From Incurvaria masculella (Eukaryota; Arthropoda; Insecta; Lepidoptera; Incurvariidae), in NCBI GenBank assembly GCA_946894095.1, contig OX335642.1, forward strand, positions 14,891,021 through 14,955,020: a stretch of 64,000 nucleotides of DNA, given 5' to 3'. Position 1 is the stretch's first letter. Every line of letters begins with the position of its first letter. Below are positions 12,109-24,899 of the stretch, piece after piece. The translations under genes were made by a program, and so were the position numbers. The notes below the pieces were generated by a model, which was not told the DNA's origin, did no database searches, and saw only the letters and a program-made list of their open reading frames with translations.

Positions 12109-12639
12109 GCAAGGGTAACATGAACATACAACATAAAAAAGGTATCTTCAGTGATGTTTTCCTCGGATCGAAGCTCGTTGCGTTAGTTTGAGAGCCGCCA
12201 GTCGACGAGCAGAGTGCAGTGCACCGACAAATCAATGCTGAGATGCACTTCAGCCTGAAGCGGATGCACTGAACAGCTGAGTCACTGCGCGCCGGCGTCC
12301 GCTGAACCGGCTCACATTTGCCAAATTTAAACAATCTGCTAAATTGGTTTTGTAGTAGGAATTTATAATAAGACTAGCTGCGGTACCCAGCTCCGCTCGG
12401 GTCAATGTCGTGTTGGATTGATTTCGGTCTGAATTATTTCCTGGATAAAAAGTAACCCAAAAGGCTGGTCCTTTGAACCGATATAGCATTATTTAATGAT
12501 AAACATCGACATATTCCCATTTAGAGCTTCGTAAACATTTGGGAACGAATTTTAAAAGCATGTGCCGCCAGACCCTTACTGTACTGGCACTGCTACATAT
12601 AAATTGATACAAAACCAACAAAGTCGGGATTAACCCTAC

Positions 12640-15100
12640 CACCTTCCTTACTTTTTCAAAGTTTTATGAGGAATACCAACCACAGCTACCTTCTAGAATC
12701 ATCATCAGAGAATTCCGGTTTGTATGACAGCTACATTTTACGACATTATTTACAAAATCATTGATACTCATATACCTGTAAAAAAGAACAAGTCACAAAG
12801 ATTTCCTACTTGGTTCACCCCTGCTTTGAAGAATCTATTTCGAAACAAAGAAATAGCATGGCTTAGGTGGAACACTTACGGTGGATTCGCCAACTATAGT
12901 CAGTTCTCGCTTCTTCGCAAGCAGTTCAAAGCTTTATTGTTGGAATGTGATCGATCCTATACAGAAAATATCGAAAAAGCGACTACACAAAATGTTAAAT
13001 ATTTTTGGGAATACACTTCGTCCCTCAAAAAGACTACTTCAGGCTACCCATCAAAAATGTCACTCGGTAATGTTTCTTCCGAAGATCCCTCAGAAATTTG
13101 TGAGATGTTCTCTTTCAACTTCATGTCAGCCTTCGAACCTTCTGTTGTAAGTCATACCGATGAAGTTGAAAACTCAGATGATACACATGCACAGTCCGTA
13201 TATTTATCCAGTCTTGTACTTGATGAAACGTCGGTCTTAACTGTTCTAAAAAATTTAGATGTTTGTAAAGGACCTGGACCGGACAAGATAAGTCCTACAT
13301 TTTTAAAAAACACAGGAACCGTTCTTCCTAAGCCATTGACACTAATTTTTAATAAATGTTTACATGAAGGTAAATTTCCTGAGTGCTGGAAATTGGCTTA
13401 TATTACACCTATTCATAAGAGTGGTGCAAAAGGAAAAATAGAAAACTATAGACCAATTTCAATACTATCCTCCATACCTAAAATATTTGAAAACCTGGTA
13501 CATGAACAAGTGTATTTTGTATTTGCAAAATTGCAATGCAAGTGTAACAAATGTATTCTTCTTTGGAGGGATGTATTATTCAACAGCAGCATGGTTTCGT
13601 AAAAAACAGATCAACTCTCACTAATCTTCTTCTTTTCTCTAACTATCTATTCGAAAGTATGGATCAAAGACTCCAAGTAGATGCCATTTATACTGACTTT
13701 CGAAAGGCTTTTGACAAGGTAGACCATATTATGCTTTTAAGAAAACTTTCCTACAATGGTATTAAGGGTAATTTGTTAAGATGGTTCACATCATACCTTA
13801 GCAATCGAAGTCAATCGGTAGTAGTTAATGGCTACTCATCAGGCATGGTCAAAATAACTTCAGGGGTTCCTCAGGGGTCTATTTTGGGGCCCTTGTTGTT
13901 CATATTATTTATTAATGACATTAAAAATGTTTTAAGCATTGCTCTATACTACTTTTTGCTGATGATCTCAAAATCTACAAGACTATTGGTAGTGAAACAG
14001 ACTGTGTGCTGGTACAGGAGGATTTAGATCGCTTCTCTGCTTACTGTGGTGTTAATAAAATGTTCCTCAGTTATGAAAAGTGCAAGCATATATCCTTTAC
14101 TAAAAACCGCTTCAGTATTGATTACAACTTTTCATTAGGAGGAAATGTACTGGAGAAAGTGGTCAGTATACGTGACCTTGGAATAATTTTCGATGATAAA
14201 CTACATTTCAATGCACATGTGGATAATATTATTACTAAAGCATACCAAATGTTAGGTTTCTTACTTCGCTCGACAAAGAAATTTAAAACTGTCCAAGCCT
14301 ACAAGACACTTTATCAAGGCTTAGTTCGTTCTCAACTTGAATATGTATCTGTAGTATGGAACCCGTACTATACTGTCTACATAGATCGTATTGAAAAAAT
14401 TCAAAAAAGATTTTTAAGAGCATTACATTTTCGTCTTACAAGTTGTAAAGCATCGTAGAGTAGTCTTCTTAAATTCTATCACTTACCTTCACTAAATATT
14501 AGACGCAAAATGCTTGATGCATCGGTTCTACGGAACATAAGTGTCAGCACTTACAATTGCCCTGATCTACTCGCTCAGGTAGGTCTACACGTGCCATGCA
14601 GACAAACACGCTCGACGTCACTGTTTCATGTAGGAAGAGCTAAAACAAAAGCTGGTGTCCGTGCACCAATTCGCAGAATGTGCGATAGCTACAACAGATA
14701 TTTAACATCCATTGATTTATTTTGCAATACAGCTCTCACCTTCAAAAAACATGTCCGTCACCTGCTGGATAATTGTGATAAGTAGTGTATTATTTTATTT
14801 TATATGTTTACTTGTGCCTCTTCTAACTTTATGCTTTAAATGTTATTCACTTTTTGGTAAAACTTTTAATTTAATCTGCTAGACATCCAGGCATCCAAAC
14901 GATTCCTCTTAAGCATATGTAATGTTCTGTGTTGCTTCATCTAGTGTAAATATTTATGTTCTACATTATGTGTTTTCGAGGGAAGCGTAGTGGAGGCAGG
15001 CGTAGCTTAATTTTAATTTATAATATTTTATTAATGTGTCATTGTAACCTGTTCTCTGTTCTTCTCCAAATAAATAAATAAAATAAATAAATAAATAAAA
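12640..15100 (+). pseudogene. Jockey/CR1-group LINE, 5'-truncated with frameshifts
   Basis: Reverse-transcriptase remnant in three or four frames: 12724-13602 carries KGPGPDKISPTFLKN and ENYRPISILSSIPKIFE; 13551-14027 carries QHGFVKNRSTLTNLL, the DFRKAFDKVDH block with a catalytic Asp, and GVPQGSILGPLLF; the YADD-type active site near 13950-13965 is shifted out of frame; 14006-14458 and 14510-14785 hold the thumb and C-terminus. A stop and frame change lie at 14458. A 3' UTR follows and ends in (AAAT)n at about 15067-15101, a typical target-primed tail. The endonuclease domain is absent. Confidence 0.9.
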
Positions 15101-15894
15101 CATCTTAACGTAAGCGGAACTGAATTATATATAGCCTATCCTGTGTCCCGTGTATTTACATATACGTGTAGTAAGTTTCATCGAATTCGGATCATCGGTT
15201 TAAGAGTAATGGAGGAACATATAATACATACATACAGACTGATTTCTAAAAAACATCAATTTAGTCTTAGTATCATACATAAAGTCCACAAACGAATTAT
15301 CTTAGAAAACAAAGCAACTTACTCCATGAACACCCCTTACAGATTTATTATTAGTATAGATTATCATACAGTAATACCGACGTTTTCATTGCTAGAGATT
15401 CGATCAGTGTTTTTATTAATGCGATGGTATCAAACCGGGCCTAGTTAACCCTACCTATTGACGTGAATTCAGGGCGATATTACCTTTACTGAAAAACTGC
15501 GCAGAAACAAAACCAGAACACAGATTATATCTAAACTCAACCAACATAAACATTGAATCTATTCCTGGTCTCATTCTACAAGGAGGAGGGCCCTCGGTGT
15601 TTTTATGAGCTTTTAAACTATCGATGTTTTAAACCAATTAACACCACCTTCCAGGAGCTTCCGAAACGGTCCGTGGCAGACGTCGAACTGAAGGTCACCG
15701 CTAAACGAGCTCATGCTGATTGAAATCTTTCGGCATGGAAAGACACTTTGATTTTTTTTATGCCATGTCCATACATGGGTGCTACCACACGATCAGTTTT
15801 AGCGGTCAATTAAAAATAACACTTTTTTCCCATCAGTTAAAACTGATGATATATTCAGAATGAATTTTTCAAGTAGGCATTCAGGGCTAAATCC

Positions 15895-16562
15895 GAAACT
15901 ATAACAAATAGCTGAAAACACTCAAAGGAGTCATGAGGTCGATTATGATAAAAACTAAATCTGCATTATTAGATTTTTGGAAAAGTCGTTTTCCTAGCCG
16001 GAAATTGAACTCGTTTATTTTGAGATAAATAAAGCATCCTGCATAATTGCACCAGCCAGAATATTATACGGCAAACTAAAGGAAAGTGTTCGTTTTTAAT
16101 AAACTGCTTCAAATGTTCAAGCATTCAAACATTCCCCGTACGTTCCAATAATTAAATATGAATTAATCGTTTCTCCACCGCGAACAGATAATACAATTTT
16201 GAAATAAGAACAAGGTTTTGTAACGCTGAATGCCGGTGGATACAATCCTCTAAAGGTGTTTGAAGCTTCATTGTGAACACTTTGATTAGTGAAGGTACGA
16301 ATAATATATGAATACTTGAAACTTGTATTCAGTTTATTCAAGTACTTTAGTTTGCCATATAACATTACCTTTCAGGATTTGTTCGTTATAAGCGACACTA
16401 TTGACTGGAGCAATAATATATTATGCTTTATTTTTCTCAAAATCAACGAGTTCGATTTCCGGCTAGGAAAACGATTTTTGGAAAAATTTTATAATGCATT
16501 TTTTTTTATCACAATCGGCTCCATGCCTTCTTTGGGTGTTTTTCGCTATATCTTATAGTTTC
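15895..16562. repeat. Large inverted duplication
   Basis: Left arm 15895 to about 16107 and right arm about 16327-16562 are inverted copies (gaaactataa; cgttttcctagccgg; ggcaaactaaag), with roughly 220 bp between. Each arm holds a GTTCGATTTCC-like Pol III B-box sequence, so these may be two head-to-head SINE copies. Confidence 0.82.
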
Positions 16563-17427
16563 ATATGCCATGAAGGCCCACTTGAAATATTCTTATATTT
16601 CTACTGGACTGACTGACCCGTTCAGTCGGTGGTTCTTTAGTCGCGTTGCGAACGGATAGATGATAGAAGATAAACTAGTATGTGCATGGCGCCCGATCCG
16701 TGTGTGTACGCATATGTACTGTAGTGTAAAGTCAGTGGTTGGCGGAGTTCGTAGAATTGTAAAAAAAATTAGCTTGCTTGAGGCAGAATAAACGAAATCA
16801 ACAACTTCCAAGATAATAAAAGAAAAAAGAAAAAAGTGGACTCCACGGCAACTATAGAGACAGTAAAGCAGTAAAGTAAAATTAGCATTAACTAATTACT
16901 AGTGGCGAAATAGCATTTTTCTTAAATGTATCATTGCTTAATTCTACTGATTGGAGACACTAGAGGGAGTAAGTAGATTGAGGTAAGCTTTAGACAGTTG
17001 CGCCAATACTATGGAACAATTTTATGTTCGGATCATAAGTTTACATGGGAATACATTTTCCTTTTTTTAACCACTATTAATTATTTCCGTTACTTTTGTA
17101 TATATTTTTTTTGTAATAATAAATCAAGTACGACCAAATTTTCCTCGTCCGATAAAATCTAGAGAATGAAATGGTGTTTGTTTTTAGTTTAAAATGTGTA
17201 TGGGCACAAGGGAGAATTTTACAAATGCAAGGTTGGTCCCTACCATACCACAGTAATAAATTGCCAATGCGGAACATAAAAACAACTTATTTCAATTTAA
17301 AAAAGAATGACCCGTGTAGTAAAGAGCAAAAACCAGTTACGTGAGTCCGCATACAGGATTACTGTTTTTTCAGCCACCCTTCACTACTTACATGCTTAGA
17401 ATATTCATAACATACACTGTAGAGCCC

Positions 17428-17764
17428 TTAAGGATGTTCCGACCCATTTTACACAGAACGCAAAAAGTCCGTCAAAAATATTTAATATAGCCATAGTAGT
17501 TGCAGCGAAAACATATTCACAATTTCAGGTTTAATGGTTTCGTTGTAATTGCCGATTAGAAGTTTTACACCGTTAGATGGCGCTGTTAAATAAAAATCGT
17601 ATTTAAATAAATTTTAACAAAACCAATAATTCTGAAATTGTGAAATTTTTTTCGCTGCAAGTAATATGACTATCTTAAACTTTTATTATTAATTCGTGGC
17701 TTAAAGTGCAATACTTTTTGCGTTATGTGTGCAAACAACTTTATATGGGTCGGAACAGCCTTAA
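17428..17764. mobile_element. TTAA-flanked MITE (329 bp)
   Basis: TTAA at 17428-17431 and 17761-17764. Terminal inverted repeats begin GGATGTTCCGACCCAT and end ATGGGTCGGAACAGCC, and the similarity continues inward (AACGCAAAAAGT, then CACAATTTCAG) on both sides. It is AT-rich with no ORF. Confidence 0.88.
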
Positions 17765-18384
17765 CTCAACATAATCAATACATAGTCGGAACGCCTGTTC
17801 CAGAATGGTGAGCAACAAATCTAAAGAAAGCTCCTTCAATACGATTAAATACGATTAGGCTGTAATAAAAATAAACGAAATGTACTTGCTTTCTTTTGTA
17901 AGTCACTTTGACACATTTTACGGGACGAAAAGTAGCTTTCGACACAATTTAGTATTAGTTTTGTTTTGTCTTAGAACCAGTTGCAACTATAAACAGTTAC
18001 AACTATAAATAAGCCTTAGTATGCGTTTACTTCTAATTAATCTATTGTTTTACAAATATAGCTCTCTCCGTTTGCCCTTGCTGAATCATTTCCTGCTATC
18101 ACTTTTTGTATTACGATTTTGTTTCGGTTTGTATCTGCAAATAACTCGCTTTTTCCCATCAGTTAAAGGCTACTTTTTATCACGGTAAATTTCCTAAGAT
18201 ATGTGGACTCAGGACTCAGGAAAAATCATACGGGTTTTCCCTTGTAGAATACAATAAGGAACTTTAAAGGTCCTATTTCTGTTCTAGCTACATATCTTAC
18301 GCTTGTTTGTATACTCAGTGACTTCAACTCAGTGAATTTTAAAAGCTTCATGAATCATGAATTTTAAATAACTTGACGTGGATT

Positions 18385-18595
18385 ATCCCAACACACCGCA
18401 TTCCCGAATGAATTAGGGCTATGCAGGATCGTCCCTTTATGAGCACGGGTACACTGAATTGGATGGAATACACCACGGACAATTTTTATTGCCATTTCCC
18501 ATATCATCAATTTACCATCGTTTCATCTAATGCCATGGTGCCGACCCGACCCACCGCCTAGCAGGGAAAGGGGACCTACAGTTTTAATAGACCTT
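18385..18595 (-). repeat. Family A copy
   Basis: Inverted copy including aacacaccgcattcccgaat, ggatggaatacaccacgg and the caccgcctagcagggaaagg end. A related fragment lies at about 27690-27835 (minus). Confidence 0.72.
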
Positions 18596-18679
18596 AAAAA
18601 TCATTACCTATCTATTTTATGATATTTTTATCTACTTTAACCAACCACAAGGTTCTAGTGGTTGGCCTGTTAGTCTAAC

Positions 18680-18930
18680 AAAAAGCTATTTAATTGAGAC
18701 AGCTCAGCGCCTGTGGCAGCGCCTATAGCTGCAGAACATCGTAAACATGCAATTCGGAGCAGGTAGCTGCGTCTCCCCGCCCTAAGTAAAGGCCCGCCCG
18801 CCCAGCGTGTCGACACTTCCGCTTCAGTCCTCCAGTCGTCCCCGCCCGCGCCCGCTCGCGCGCGCCCGCTCGCCGCATGCACACTTCATTACCCGTTTCT
18901 GCACCGCCGCACTTCCGCAACGTTCACTTC
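18680..18930. promoter_or_regulatory. GC-rich patch, possible promoter or 5' exon
   Basis: 250 bp of CpG-rich sequence (cgcccgcgcccgctcgcgcg) in AT-rich DNA, 4.2 kb upstream of the first coding exon of the plus-strand gene, which needs an upstream non-coding exon. gagcag followed by gtagct could be a donor. No other support. Confidence 0.3.
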
Positions 18931-18959
18931 TTATAGACCGGGATAGATACGGTTTGAGA

Positions 18960-19782
18960 AGCACATGAAATCCGAAATGAATTGTTTTTTCTCAGAAATA
19001 TATAATTTCATGTTTATATGCTTACATTAAGTTTGCAACATTTAGCGGGGCACGGAAGATAGAAAAAAAAATTAAAATGTATTAAAAATATATATCTCCT
19101 AAACAAATATTTAGAAACGGTATTAAAAAAATGTATATGTTAAGTCTTTTAAGGCGTAATGTAACTGTGAATTTGCAACAAATTTGTAATTACGGAAATG
19201 TATTTAAAAAAATGTTTTTACTAAAAAAAATCTATGCCGCGAACCTAACTTGCTATTGCTATATTTCTTTCTAGAATATGTAAAAGAAAATTAAATTCTT
19301 TAAAAACTATACCACAAACGATTTTATACGTATTTCGAATTTTTTGTTTAGCTTATGTGTGAATGTAAAAATTATAAATAAAAAAAATGTGCTTCTAATA
19401 TTTGCAACATTTTACAATTTTCACAGAATATAGAGTTTGCGGTCAGTTTCCAATTTCAGGAAATAAAATAGAATTTTCATTATTTGCTTTGTAGATATTA
19501 TGAAAATAGTACAAAAAAAATATATTTACACAGTTCCGTAAATAACAAATTGTTGCAAATTCACAGTAATATTACACCTAAAATTAGCTAACATAGAACA
19601 TTTTTAAATAACATTTCAAAATATTTGTTTAGGAGATATTATTTTTTAAAGATATTTCATATTTTATTTCTATCTTCCGGACCCCCCAAAATGTTGCAAA
19701 CTTAATGTACACACGTCCACATGAAATACTACGTTTATGAGAAAAAAAAATGCATTTCGGATTTAATGTTTTTCTAAGTGCT
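18960..19782. mobile_element. Foldback element with about 240-bp inverted arms
   Basis: Left arm 18960-19200 and right arm about 19533-19782 are inverted copies sharing AAATCCGAAATG, AAGTTTGCAACATTT, TCTCCTAAACAAATATTT and GTGAATTTGCAACAAA. The spacer of about 330 bp is AT-rich and non-coding. The outer ends are AGCAC / GTGCT. No clear target-site duplication. Confidence 0.85.
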
Positions 19783-19799
19783 GATTTAAGGCTAAAGTA

Positions 19800-21260
19800 C
19801 CTGGAGTATTAGTCATTTTCGTCCTTTCTGCCGCCAGGATGAAGTGTAAGTGAATGGAAAATCAGAAACAGCTGTGCCTTTGCTTGGTTAGTAAAAGTGT
19901 TGAAACGAATTGCTTCAAAGTTAGGTGCAATTAAAAACAGTGTTTGTTAGTTACACAAACAGGTTTCCTATCATAATTGCAGAGGATATATCTAACTATT
20001 TACGGTATAATTTGCCGTCATCATCTATGCTGTGGGCTTTTCATTTCAGCCAAAATATTGTTTTTTTTTTAGTTTTTCTCAGCCATATTTAGGGACAAAG
20101 GTGACCCGAACCAAGCATCTCAGCAAGCAAGGACCTTGAAGTGATGCACTATTTCTGTGGCGGCAAGAAGAATTTGTGATTAATTCGCACCTTTGGTTTC
20201 AATACTATTATTTATAATTAATATTAAAATACCACTGTATCTTTATAACTATACATTTTATTACTACCCCTAAAATCGTGTTAGGCATCGGACACTAAAC
20301 TCTGTATGCAATTTCGGTCCTTTACAAACCCAATTCACTACACCGATAAACACACATAGACCCGAACCCATGCCACTGCCACCCGAAAAAGCAGGTGAAA
20401 AAGAGATAGTCCAAGAGTCTGGCAGCAGTTACTAAAACGTTTCTAGTTTAAATTATCTGACAAATTCAACTATAACCATATTTGGCAGTATGTACAGTCG
20501 AACAAAGAGTTATGGATACACATCCGGTTGAATGAAAAGATGAACAGTCGAAATACTTTGCCTTTTTGGAAAAAAATATAGGGTTAAGTATAAATTCAAA
20601 GATAGTTGAAGATGTCCACTAGTTAGTTACTGAGTAAACAAAATGCTAACAAAATTAAATCGGAAATTGTATTTAAACACCATACATTTTTACGTTCAGC
20701 CGGAAGTGTATCATTAAACCTTTGCCTGGCTGTACGTGTACATAGTGCCAAATGATATAAGATTAAAATTGCGACAGAAGTGTTTTTGTCGCTAAAATAC
20801 CCTTTCTATATGTCAAAATTAAATGACTTAACTCTAGCGACCACGCCATACACGCTTTTACTAGATCATGTTCGCTATCGCAAGCAATTAGATTTTATTT
20901 ATAACTAGTTAATTGTATTATTGAGTCTTACAAATATGTGCTGATGGACCTAGGAATTTAACCAAATTATAATTGACATCGTTTCTCAGTGAAGTTAACT
21001 CATTGTACATGCATTCTCCGGACTGTCCTCTATGCTGCTGTTACGTTTAATCTCATACCGGAAAGAACCCACATGAGTTTCTCGTACTGTAATCTAGAAG
21101 CCATGCCGACGAATGTCAAATGCTAGCGAAGCCATTCATTTCAATGTCGAACTGATTCGTTTTACTGTCGATGTAAATTTCCGGGGTATCTGTGTTTTCC
21201 TATTGCGTTGAATATAATTGGAATTCCGTTCTTGCTTCAGTCAATAATTGTCATTATTTT
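19800..21260. other. Gene-free AT-rich stretch
   Basis: No open frame, splice pair, repeat copy or RNA fold that I can support. Scattered T/A runs only. Confidence 0.5.
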
Positions 21261-21267
21261 TTTACTA

Positions 21268-22095
21268 GCAGCCCGTCCCGGCTATGCACGGGCATAATGT
21301 CATTTAAAAAAATATTATTTTGACACAATGATACACAAATAAACCATTTTTACGTAGAGTTGCTACATTGAGATATTTGAAATAAAAAAAACTTAGATAT
21401 TATTATTACATGATTATTAGATATTAGAGAAATAATAAATTCAAAGTGCTATAGGGAGAACCGCGGCCTCCGAGGCACGCTCCCGCTGCCCCGGCCGCGC
21501 GGCCGGCCGGTACCGCCGCAAACACTACATCCCGCAATTTTTAAATCTATAATATTTTCGAAAATATTCATTTAAATCATATGCTGTAAAGGGCCGTATA
21601 GATCTATATTAAATCAATAATGTATTTAAGGTATTTAATTGGATAAGGATTAATGCTGTATTGGTTAAAATCGCTTCGAAAATTATCCATTATTTGTCAT
21701 AAAAAGTAAATGAGAAAACATTTTTATTGTGGGATATCCATAAGAGATAGATATATACCATCGCGGAGTTTTCTGTAGACCTTTTCAATATATACAATAC
21801 TTAGTACATTATTTTGATAAATCTCGTAGGGTTCAGCCTGCGTTAGCAATGTAAGCGGAAAAAAAATATTTTTTTACGACATCACATTGGAAACCTCAAA
21901 AATAACAGTATTTCTCCAATATTTAATGGATGTTATTATACATATAAACCTTCCTCTTGAATCACTCTATCTATTAAAAAAAACCGCATCAAAATCCGTT
22001 GCGTAGTTTTAAAGATTTAAGCGTACATAGGGATATAGTGATATAGGGACAGAGAAAGCGACTTTGTTTTATACTATGTAGTGATGATGATGATG
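21268..22095 (+). mobile_element. Longer member of the same repeat group
   Basis: Starts actagcagcccgtcccgg, with gcatgcacgggc-type sequence, and ends near ttatactatgtagtgatgatg; the 3' half has gcgtagttttaaag and agcgactttgtttta. An internal GC-rich run (21460-21535) looks like inserted material. Confidence 0.6.
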
Positions 22096-22227
22096 TACTT
22101 ACTTCCTAGAAAATGATAAATATTGTAGATTTTTTATGAATGATTTTTTATGAAACGCACTATACCTAGTTTTATTCCTGTGAAATCAAAATTTAAAGTT
22201 GTAGTGTTTCTGTCCTCACAAAAAACA

Positions 22228-22538
22228 CAAAAAAAACCAGCTAAATGCGAGACGGACTCGCACACAAAGGGTTCCGTACCATTGTATAAGGTTTATCACA
22301 AAAAAAAATACGTTTTTTGTATGGGGGCCCCCTTTTAAATTTTACCTATTTGTTGTTATTACGGCAAAATAAGTACACACTCTGTGAAAATTTCAGCTGT
22401 CTATCTGTTACGGTTACTGAGATGCAGCCCTGTGACAGACGGACGGATGGAAGCTCAGACGGACGGACGGACGGATGGACAGCGGAGGCTTAGTAGTAGA
22501 GTTCCGTTGGCACCCTTTGGGTACGGAACCCTAAAAAC
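22228..22538 (-). repeat. (CCGT)n-associated repeat, inverted copy
   Basis: Inverted copy with the CCGT run interrupted (ggacggatggaagctcag); lies 70 bp upstream of the 151-bp array. Confidence 0.86.
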
Positions 22539-22609
22539 AACAATTATTGTTCTAACATTAATTCTGGCTACAGTGTGTAGGAACATGAAATTGGGCTGAG
22601 CACGCGCTC

Positions 22610-23215
22610 ATATCAGCACGAATCTATGTAATGTTGCAGGAGTGAGGCGCGCGAGCGGGTGGATGGCGGAGGGTGGGCGGGCGGCGGCGGCGGAGAGGGA
22701 TGCGGGAGGTCAGCATGGCGGGCATGTCGGGCGGCAGCATGCTGCGCACGCGCCGCAAGGATATCAGCACGAGTCTATGTAATGTTGCAGGAGTGAGGCG
22801 CGCGAGCGGGTGGATGGCGGAGGGTGGGCGGGCGGCGGCGGCGGAGAGGGATGCGGGAGGTCAGCATGGCGGGCATGTCGGGCGGCAGCATGCTGCGCAC
22901 GCGCCGCAAGGATATCAGCACGAGTCTATGTAATGTTGCAGGAGTGAGGCGCGCGAGCGGGTGGATGGCGGAGGGTGGGCGGGCGGCGGCGGCGGAGAGG
23001 GATGCGGGAGGTCAGCATGGCGGGCATGTCGGGCGGCAGCATGCTGCGCACGCGCCGCAAGGATATCAGCACGAGTCTATGTAATGTTGCAGGAGTGAGG
23101 CGCGCGAGCGGGTGGATGGCGGAGGGTGGGCGGGCGGCGGCGGCGGAGAGGGATGCGGGAGGTCAGCATGGCGGGCATGTCGGGCGGCAGCATGCTGCGC
23201 ACGCGCCGCAAGGAT
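22610..23215 (+). repeat. 151-bp tandem array, four units
   Basis: Four nearly identical units start at about 22610, 22761, 22912 and 23063. Each contains a splice-acceptor-like gttgcag, a GC-rich segment with ATG codons and a block encoding SGGSMLRTRRKD. Only the last unit continues into coding sequence and a donor. The period is not a multiple of three, so reading frames rotate between units. Confidence 0.95.
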
Positions 23216-23238
23216 GTCAACATCAAGCCAAACCGAAA
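23153..23238 (+). CDS. Unknown gene exon 1 (first coding exon)
   Basis: Lies in the last unit of a 151-bp tandem array. In this frame the first ATG after the in-frame TGA at 23096-23098 is at 23153 (MREVSMAGMSGGSMLRTRR). ATGs at 23168 and 23177 are alternatives. The exon probably begins at the acceptor ending 23092 (gttgcag), so 23093-23152 would be 5' UTR. Donor gtaagc follows 23238 and the exon ends in phase 2. The start is inferred. Confidence 0.68.
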
Positions 23239-23591
23239 GTAAGCGCTGACACACTACTTCTCAACAACCCTAATTGGGGCCTGGGCCCTCAGCCCAACTC
23301 CAACTCTTGTACTTACAGGGTTCATAAAAGTAGTAATGTAGCAAAAATGTGGGCACGGTGTATATAATCCAGCAGTCAGAGTCGAAACGGGTTCATGCAG
23401 TACAAGAAACTGAACATCTTTTGTTTTCGACTATTAAGTTAAAGACCAAATAATTTAATTACGGGGTCGCCACCATATTGGTGAAATATGTCCACTTATA
23501 ACATACTGCTGGCAATATTTGCCAACGCATATATACTCCCAACTTGGCCCATTTGGCCAATTATGTTGACATGAGGATTCGCCGCTTGCAG

Positions 23592-23680
23592 ACTGGACCG
23601 CAAGTCGTCGCGAGGCATGCTGTACGAGAACGAGGAATTGCGCCTGCGCACCATCAACATCAACGCGGAGGTCGAAAGAG
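23592..23680 (+). CDS. Unknown gene exon 2
   Basis: Acceptor cttgcag, donor gttagc, 89 nt. The first base completes a Lys codon and it then reads LDRKSSRGMLYENEELRLR, then TININAEVER. Charged, heptad-like sequence leading into the coiled coil. Ends in phase 1. Confidence 0.82.
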
Positions 23681-24539
23681 GTTAGCTATTATAAGGGTCC
23701 TGATAGGTTTTTTAAATAAAAATCTTGCATGGGTGGCTGTGCTGAGGACCAAAGGTGCTCAGAAAAGCCAAATATTACTTTCTCAAAAGCTGAATGTCAA
23801 CCACAAGTGGGTGCTCTGTTTCTCTACGGCGGAGGGTGCTCCGGATATAGGTTGTATAGGGATGAATAAGAGATGCAAGTTACATGACAGTAGCTTTTTA
23901 ACGACTCTACAAACCGTATGGGGCTCAGAGACTCTAGGCCAACGGGGAGTTTTGGATCACCAAAAAGACTAAAATCTAAAGGTTGGATGTTGGGGAGGCC
24001 ATGCATTACCGCAGGGCATTCGCAATGGAAAATAATCGTAATTACCATTACTCCCTGACCTACCTATATCTTCCCAAATCTGTTCATCCATTTGTCGTTT
24101 TAATACAAAGAATTCGTCTTATCATGTAATCTACAAAAAATGCATTATTAATTTATCCAGCCATTAAACCCATCACCATAATAATAATAATAGTGTTTTA
24201 TTTCGGGCCATATATCCCTATTGGATTGCACCATATCACATTCTAAACAATTCAAGATCACAATTAAAATAAATTTAAAACAGTACAAATCGATTGAATT
24301 CAATATAGGTTAAAATATAAAAATAAATAAAATTACAGTCAATCTTCAAAAACACTCAGAATTTCAAATTTACAGTAAAAATTTTGTAGGCATAAAAATT
24401 CAAGCTAGAAGATTAATAGGCTTTTGCCATTATTACTATGACAATCTCTTTTCGTTATGAAAGCATAATGGTGTGGTTTATATATTTATTTTTTATGCAA
24501 GTTGTCTGAGGGACATTTCAACGCTGTGCGTGACGCCTG

Positions 24540-24732
24540 TTGTGACGTATGGTTAAGAAGTGAATGCCATGCGGATATCAGTCGGTGAGCGGGGCCAGGG
24601 CGTGTTTTCTTGGCATTCAGTCATTGCGGATTCAGTAGAGGTCAAAGTAAATTCTTCTTCTGTTAACTCTACTGAATCCGCAATGACTGAATGCCAAGAA
24701 TACACGTCCAGGTCCTTAACCATACGCCACAA
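24540..24732. repeat. 193-bp hairpin element with nested inverted repeats
   Basis: Outer arms 24540-24557 and 24715-24732 match with one mismatch. Inner arms 24601-24640 and 24667-24706 are 40-bp inverted copies with one mismatch, leaving a 26-nt loop. It lies in an intron of the unknown gene. Confidence 0.9.
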
Positions 24733-24899
24733 GATGGGTACTAATTCTGTCTAACCAAATCAAAACCAGATACATTCGATTAATGCACCATGTATTATGA
24801 ATGATTATATACATACAAACAGAACCAACCACCAATGTTCTAGGATGAGCATAAACACAAATATACAAGTAGGTAAATAAATAGAGTAGGTTCCTAATT

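Noticed and set aside
22673..23367. Open frames of 86-130 codons in the tandem array
   Set aside because: They are the out-of-phase reading of the 151-bp repeat, and stop or shift in each unit; only the last unit's phase joins downstream exons.
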